Part shown: positions 60,701-64,000 of the stretch, one piece after another | Layout of the letters: every line of letters begins with the position of its first letter | How positions within the stretch are numbered: the first letter of the stretch is position 1 | From: Gp6-AA40 sp035649635 | Lineage (GTDB): Bacteria > Acidobacteriota > Vicinamibacteria > Vicinamibacterales > UBA2999 | Length of the DNA stretch: 64,000 nt | Direction of reading: 5' to 3' | NCBI GenBank assembly: GCA_035649635.1 | Contig: DASRJE010000015.1 | Location: forward strand, 68,010-132,009 | Position numbers and translations under genes: made by a program | The notes under the pieces: generated by a model | Told to the model about the DNA's origin: nothing | Seen by the model: only the letters and a program-made list of their open reading frames with translations | The model's database searches: none

Positions 60701-61987
60701 AGCGACCTCGTTTGGGAGCAATGGGTCCTGGCGCTCGTGATTCTGGGCGGCACGATTCTCGTGGCGTATTGGGCAATGAAACGGTTGACCACACCAAGAA
60801 CGGTCGCCGTATCGACCTTGGAGGAAGTGCTGAACCTGACAGCCGCTGACGGCAACCAGGGCATCATGCTGGTGGGCCCGCCGCGGACGCGGAAAGATTG
60901 CCTGGTCAAAGATGCCGTGCTGAAGTACGCGTATCCGAAACGCGAGGCGAAAGCGGTGGATCCGATCTATCGCATCAAACTTCTGGAAGCGGCGATTGAC
61001 GCGGAGTTTCTGAAATGTCTGGACAAGGTATCTGAGCTACTGAAGGAACGAGGAACGCTCGACTCGAAGAACCGGTTGTGGATTCATGTCTCGAACCTCG
61101 AGACGCAACTGATTACGGCGGAACGTCGGGCGGCAGTGCTCGGTTTGCTCGAAAAACTGTTGGAACGTTCCCCTGGTGAGCCCTCACGCGTCATCGTCGT
61201 TACGACGAGCATCGATCCCATCGCGCACTTTCACGAGATCTTCACGCAGGAGCGCGAGGGGATTTACGACAACGATAGTCCTGATGATGTTCCTGAAGTG
61301 GAGTTGAGCCGCTCGTCGCTCGTGCTCAGTCGATTCCAACGATGTTATCTGCCGATCAAAACCAGCCCTCTTCCCGACCCCTGGTGGAATTACGACAGGA
61401 CAAAGTGGCCGTCAACGCTTGACTGGGAAGCGGCTCACTATCCTCCGCTCGTGGAGGTGGCGAATTCCGTCAGGCAGGCCTTTTCGCGAGGCGGCACGCC
61501 GCATAAGAGCGTTTCACGCGGCCAGCTCGCGCGAACCTTCCTCAGCCAGGCGCTGGCTTCATACGATCTCCTCTGGGCGAGTTGCACGCGCTGCGAGAAG
61601 ATCGTGTTGATCCAGCTCGCCCAGGAGGGTTTCGTCACTACCCAGAATTGTGAAATCGTGTGGGGGCTGATCCACAAGGGCCTGATCGTCGCGCGCCCGC
61701 GGCCGACGATCTTCAACAACTCCTTCCGGCTCTTTCTTCGCAGCATCGAGCACGACCATGTCGTCGAGCAGTGGGAGCGAGAGGACGGCACCGGCTTGTG
61801 GCTCGTTGCCGGCCGCCTCATCGGGAGCAGCCTGATTGCCGGAGGACTGTTCTATCTGACCACGCAGGACTTTTCGGTCGACAGCCTGCTGCCGGTGGTG
61901 TCGGGGACCGGCGTGTTCGGCGTTCCTATGCTGCGCGCGCTGCTGGCACGAGTCACGATGCGCAGCGCCGGCGTGATTGCGGGCTGA
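57737..61987 (+). CDS. Giant membrane sensor with cache-like domains, degenerate P-loop and winged helix
   Basis: 1416 residues. Helix at about 52-75 (YFIAALLAAVAMGWYFFVF); extracytoplasmic region about 80-330; two helices about 335-395; a second extracytoplasmic region about 400-675 with cache/PAS-like strands (GYGFAIVASDGRVLFHSNEG); several helices about 680-850; a further periplasmic stretch; helix near 1000 (WVLALVILGGTILVAYWAM). The cytoplasmic end has a P-loop-like GIMLVGPPRTRKD lacking the GK(S/T) Lys-Ser pair, a Walker B-like RLWIHVSNLETQL, and a winged-helix-like segment (CEKIVLIQLAQEGFVTTQNC, then NNSFRLFLRSIEH), then two more helices. No known family name. Probably a transmembrane sensor acting through an AAA/STAND-like switch. 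Confidence 0.7.
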   Translation: MADKRPVSQETPGDPAEVKASADTKAAGDKTNGSRAGLAKTVRDIFTIPPSATPYFIAALLAAVAMGWYFFVFVPQKLEYFVGLRFRTLAVASGQIKGKAESLGRSLSSVPVAPEPEPSINPAGAKTAVEAEKKGDKGAANNKEDTDENREKDTARYLRLLVPDIQLENPNSSARLPGLQLDRLDPKEPEKTLRTTVAWERVASLAAAASAPEFDDLVLADAQGEVVWQREKTSPRLGNLSELLYSEDDKGTLMSPSWAIRTAFPVVDAKKELPKTAALKAVRIGTTSTLMLVQAVHLESPYVTDASRKTLYVAGFVSRGRLQQQAMRIPLTWLVVVWLPIAVLFLVLPFIKLATINAKERFSLVNLILMAVGTVAAAGLGAVIPLGPRAVSNAGDEVLASVADLIETRLAQETEAVVSLARDVVKLADRTSQLKTCEVRLNVKRWSTDDLCDLWEPMQSSLNNDIVPELDVVIWLNDRAEQVRKWTTKAQLTGEASHRGFSHFQDLIAGNLWSLKGEPEKHPEQFTIESLRAPTTADLGVMFAMPLKSILRSAHNPPGHGVGDAQFLALNVRPHAVVDAVMPPGYGFAIVASDGRVLFHSNEGLSLEENFFEEVSDAPGVRERMQMGRPVTWSGDYHGVPHRIHMQPVNKLQGCPWKIVTFQDLSPGLAAIVEHQSGTLRLSLLNVLLLLAVIGFLAWWYTRSHGRDIRDLITAPVSPDPVRLLWLTPLTVIGVVVVFAVGLPSAHRWTTYSYSFFVALPFAAVFVSISARWRDGFVSIRRRLRSLVRLEQKLALSDATRRRERKILRTCGGWVTRSELALLVVLVGALPAAGFARIVQQVQDVQATERWLEVAHQRTVAHADRARARANSPGYTEARRALLVNHASFQGGTSPPALHYYVSGSPVSAQTPSNEACTDAPETGQIPVRRLLSWTLFASDRRGVAEVKACAGSNRLQITGNGISLAAMVGADSRVRSAGVGQVGEPPASDLVWEQWVLALVILGGTILVAYWAMKRLTTPRTVAVSTLEEVLNLTAADGNQGIMLVGPPRTRKDCLVKDAVLKYAYPKREAKAVDPIYRIKLLEAAIDAEFLKCLDKVSELLKERGTLDSKNRLWIHVSNLETQLITAERRAAVLGLLEKLLERSPGEPSRVIVVTTSIDPIAHFHEIFTQEREGIYDNDSPDDVPEVELSRSSLVLSRFQRCYLPIKTSPLPDPWWNYDRTKWPSTLDWEAAHYPPLVEVANSVRQAFSRGGTPHKSVSRGQLARTFLSQALASYDLLWASCTRCEKIVLIQLAQEGFVTTQNCEIVWGLIHKGLIVARPRPTIFNNSFRLFLRSIEHDHVVEQWEREDGTGLWLVAGRLIGSSLIAGGLFYLTTQDFSVDSLLPVVSGTGVFGVPMLRALLARVTMRSAGVIAG

Positions 61988-62016
61988 CGCCGCCCCCTGT
62001 TTCGGCAGGCGGAACG

Positions 62017-62022
62017 TATAAT
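62017..62022 (+). promoter_or_regulatory. TATAAT -10 box of the amidohydrolase gene
   Basis: Consensus hexamer 14 nt before the ATG at 62037, giving a leader of about 8 nt. The -35 is poor. Like those at 15978 and 21198 it leaves no room for a normal ribosome-binding site. Confidence 0.45.
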
Positions 62023-62036
62023 CTCCCTCGGTTGGC

Positions 62037-63404
62037 ATGACGAGGTCGGTCGTGACGATTGCGTGCGTCTTGATGGTGGCGTCGCTGCTTCCTGCGGTGG
62101 CGCAGCAACCCCCCGCCGTCCCTGCAACGTTGTTCGAAGGGGCACGCCTGATCACGGGCGATGGCACGGCTCCAATTGAGAACGCCGCATTCCTCGTCGA
62201 GAATGCGCGGTTCACCCGCGTCGGACGGCGAGGAGCGGTCGAGGCGCCGCCGGGCACCGCGCGCGTCGACCTGACCGGTAAGACCGTCATTCCCGCGCTC
62301 GTCGATGGCCACTCGCACATCGGCTACATGAAGAACCTGACGAGTGGTGCCGTCAACTACACGCGCGAAAACATCCTCGACCACATGTACCGGTTCGCGT
62401 ATTTCGGAGTCGCCGCGAGTCAGTCGATGGGGAGCGACTTCGGCGAGTTGCCGTTTCAAATCCGCGACGACATTCTCGCGGGGAAGTATCCAGACGCCGC
62501 ACGATTTCTGACGGCCGGACGTGGACTCGCGCCGCTTGTCGAGATCAGCCCGGACAACATGCGTCAGGCGGCGTTTCCCGTGACGACGCCTGAAGGCGCG
62601 CGCGCGTCGGTTCAGGAGCTCGTGCCACGGAAAGTCACGCTCATCAAGACGTGGGTCGACGATCGCGGCGGCACCATCAAGAAGCTCACCCCCGATTTGT
62701 ATGGCGCCATCATCGACGAGGCGCACAAGCACAAGCTGCGCGTCGCGGTTCATGCCACCGACCTTCGAGACGCCAAGGACCTGCTGCGCACCGGCATCGA
62801 CGTGTTCGCGCACATGATCAGCGATGTGGACGAGGAACTGGTCTCGCTGTTCAAGCAGCACCCCAACACCGCGGTGCTGTCTGCGCTGGGCGGGCCGCAC
62901 CGTGCCGTGTACGCGCCGTGGCTCAACCCGGCTCATCCCCTGATTCTCGAAACGGTGCTGCCCGAGCAAATCAAGCGCTTGCAAGGCCGATTTCCACAAA
63001 CCAATCCCGAGCAGCTCGCGCGATCGAGGGATGCCTGGGATCGGCTGGCCCGCGGCATCACACGTCTCAACGACGCGGGCGTGAAGATCGGCGTCGGCAC
63101 GGATGGCGGCGGTCAACAGGGTGATCAGTTCATCGGCTGGACGATGCATACCGAGCTGGAGAACATGGTGATGGCGGGGATTCCGGCGGCGAAGGCGCTG
63201 GTGGCGGCGACGCGCACATCGGCCGAGATTCTCGAACTGACAGACCTGGGAACCGTGGCTGTCGGCAAAAGTGCCGATTTCGTCGTGCTCGACGCTAACC
63301 CGCTCGACGACATCACGAACACGAGAAAGATCGCGAGCGTTTACTTACGCGGGCATCGGGTCGATCGCGAGAAGCTGCGGGCGGGTTTCCTCGCGCGACG
63401 TTGA
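62037..63404 (+). CDS. Exported amidohydrolase (imidazolonepropionase-like)
   Basis: 455 residues. Signal peptide (VVTIACVLMVASLLPAVAQ). Amidohydrolase superfamily: VIPALVDGHSHIG (HxH metal ligands), Lys in VTLIKTWVDD, His in RVAVHATD and DVFAHMISD, Asp in IGVGTDGGGQ, and the C-terminal beta-sandwich GTVAVGKSADFVVLDANPL. Periplasmic members of this group are usually Xaa-Pro dipeptidase-like or imidazolonepropionase-like; the substrate here cannot be stated. Confidence 0.9.
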   Translation: MTRSVVTIACVLMVASLLPAVAQQPPAVPATLFEGARLITGDGTAPIENAAFLVENARFTRVGRRGAVEAPPGTARVDLTGKTVIPALVDGHSHIGYMKNLTSGAVNYTRENILDHMYRFAYFGVAASQSMGSDFGELPFQIRDDILAGKYPDAARFLTAGRGLAPLVEISPDNMRQAAFPVTTPEGARASVQELVPRKVTLIKTWVDDRGGTIKKLTPDLYGAIIDEAHKHKLRVAVHATDLRDAKDLLRTGIDVFAHMISDVDEELVSLFKQHPNTAVLSALGGPHRAVYAPWLNPAHPLILETVLPEQIKRLQGRFPQTNPEQLARSRDAWDRLARGITRLNDAGVKIGVGTDGGGQQGDQFIGWTMHTELENMVMAGIPAAKALVAATRTSAEILELTDLGTVAVGKSADFVVLDANPLDDITNTRKIASVYLRGHRVDREKLRAGFLARR

Positions 63405-63593
63405 CGAGCGCGACCCAGCGGAAGTCGAGGCTCTCGGTTCAAACTTCAACTGACTTCATTTGTAATCACGACACACCGAGGCACAGAGGTCGCGGACTGC
63501 GGCTATGACTGGAGAGACGTTGCTGATCTGATTGCACTCCAAAACACGGGAGCTCCAATGCTGACCCACTTTCCACCAGCGGTTCCCGAGACC

Positions 63594-63715
63594 GTGAGTT
63601 CAGGGTCGCGGATCTGGACGGCAATCAGCTGCGTGTGTTCTACGACTTTAACTGGGAAATGAGCGAGGAGCGCCGATTAGAGCGGCATCGTCGAGCAGGC
63701 CGAGGAGCCACGTAG
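63594..63715 (+). pseudogene. C-terminal remnant of a VOC/glyoxalase-like gene
   Basis: Reads REFRVADLDGNQLRVFYDFN and continues to a stop at 63713-63715. The 'REFRVxDxDGNxLRxF' strand-turn is typical of the last strand of VOC proteins. Upstream the frame is not protein-like and hits a stop, so only the 3' end survives. The rest of 63405-63730 has no other gene, only a CACCGAGGCAC fragment (about 63468). Confidence 0.4.
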
Positions 63716-63730
63716 TCATCGAGAATGCCC

Positions 63731-64000
63731 CTAGGAGCAACCACGCTCTATCCAGCGTGGCGCGCTGCTCACAATTGCGTCGGTCGTGCGGTCGCGCACG
63801 ACCGGTGCCCACTCCTCGCGTCGCCATACTCGCGTCGAGTACGAGGCGCCATCGCTCCGAATCTCGATCTCGTACCAGTGATTCACCTCTGGCGAAAACG
63901 AGATCACGGCGAGACCGGCTTCGGCGTTCGCGATACCCGGCCGAGGTTCATTCCGCATCGTGAAGGTAAACGACATCGGTCGCGATGGACTCCATTGTCT
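63731..64000 (-). CDS. C-terminal part of a hypothetical protein (5' end outside window)
   Basis: The frame is open to the right edge. An ATG at 63976 gives 81 residues, but the in-frame upstream residues (RQWSPSRP) may belong to it. Visible part: MSFTFTMRNEPRPGIANAEA, VISFSPEVNHWYEIEIRSDG, RREEWAPVVRDRTTDAIVSS. Beta-rich. Family not recognised. Confidence 0.5.
   Translation of the reverse strand, partial: RQWSPSRPMSFTFTMRNEPRPGIANAEAGLAVISFSPEVNHWYEIEIRSDGASYSTRVWRREEWAPVVRDRTTDAIVSSAPRWIERGCS

Overview
The window looks like chromosome of a high-GC Acidobacteriota bacterium, most likely class Vicinamibacteria. The grounds are the tandem ADOP-type MacB permeases, a large CarboxypepD-plug TonB receptor without a SusD partner, secreted proteins ending in short 'H(V/I)xELR' repeats, and many palindromic intergenic repeats. 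No rRNA, phage, transposase or CRISPR array was seen.

Layout. 0-5.7 kb: two ADOP permeases flanking a decayed third copy. 5.7-9.7 kb (minus): an RsbR-RsbS-RsbT-RsbX stressosome operon that runs into a histidine kinase with an RsbU-N-like front domain and a LuxR-type response regulator. A second, eroded output pair (nucleotide-site-less RsbT paralogue plus response regulator) lies at 12.3-13.4 kb. 10-11.8 kb: two paralogous small exported proteins and a small HExxH protein. 14-19.4 kb: a RodZ-like protein, a coiled-coil/GAF protein and an Slt-type lytic transglycosylase. 19.5-24.7 kb: a methyltransferase, an outer-membrane barrel and a two-subunit ABC exporter. 24.8-36.8 kb (minus): an EnvC-like amidase activator, a catalytically dead CtpA, tRNA-Val, the classic thrS-infC-rpmI-rplT-pheS-pheT block (infC apparently starting at AUC), zapB-like, zapA, 6S RNA, thiL and a 3D-domain protein. 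36.8-38.3 kb: ruvX-mltG.

39-40.6 kb resembles an integrase-less integron cassette cluster: three attC-like palindromes and genes whose stop codons sit inside GCCTAAC. 41.7-63.4 kb is accessory and catabolic. It holds a secreted metalloprotease, a propeller-type sensor kinase with its regulator, a TonB receptor, a phosphotriesterase-like hydrolase, two cupins, a tannase-family esterase, a double VOC protein, a 1416-residue membrane sensor fused to a degenerate P-loop/winged-helix module, and an amidohydrolase.

The strongest candidates for new biology are the stressosome feeding a two-component system and its dead-RsbT satellite, the CtpA pseudoprotease behind EnvC, the giant sensor/P-loop protein and the cassette-like cluster. 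All assignments come from reading sequence and motifs by eye. No database search was run.
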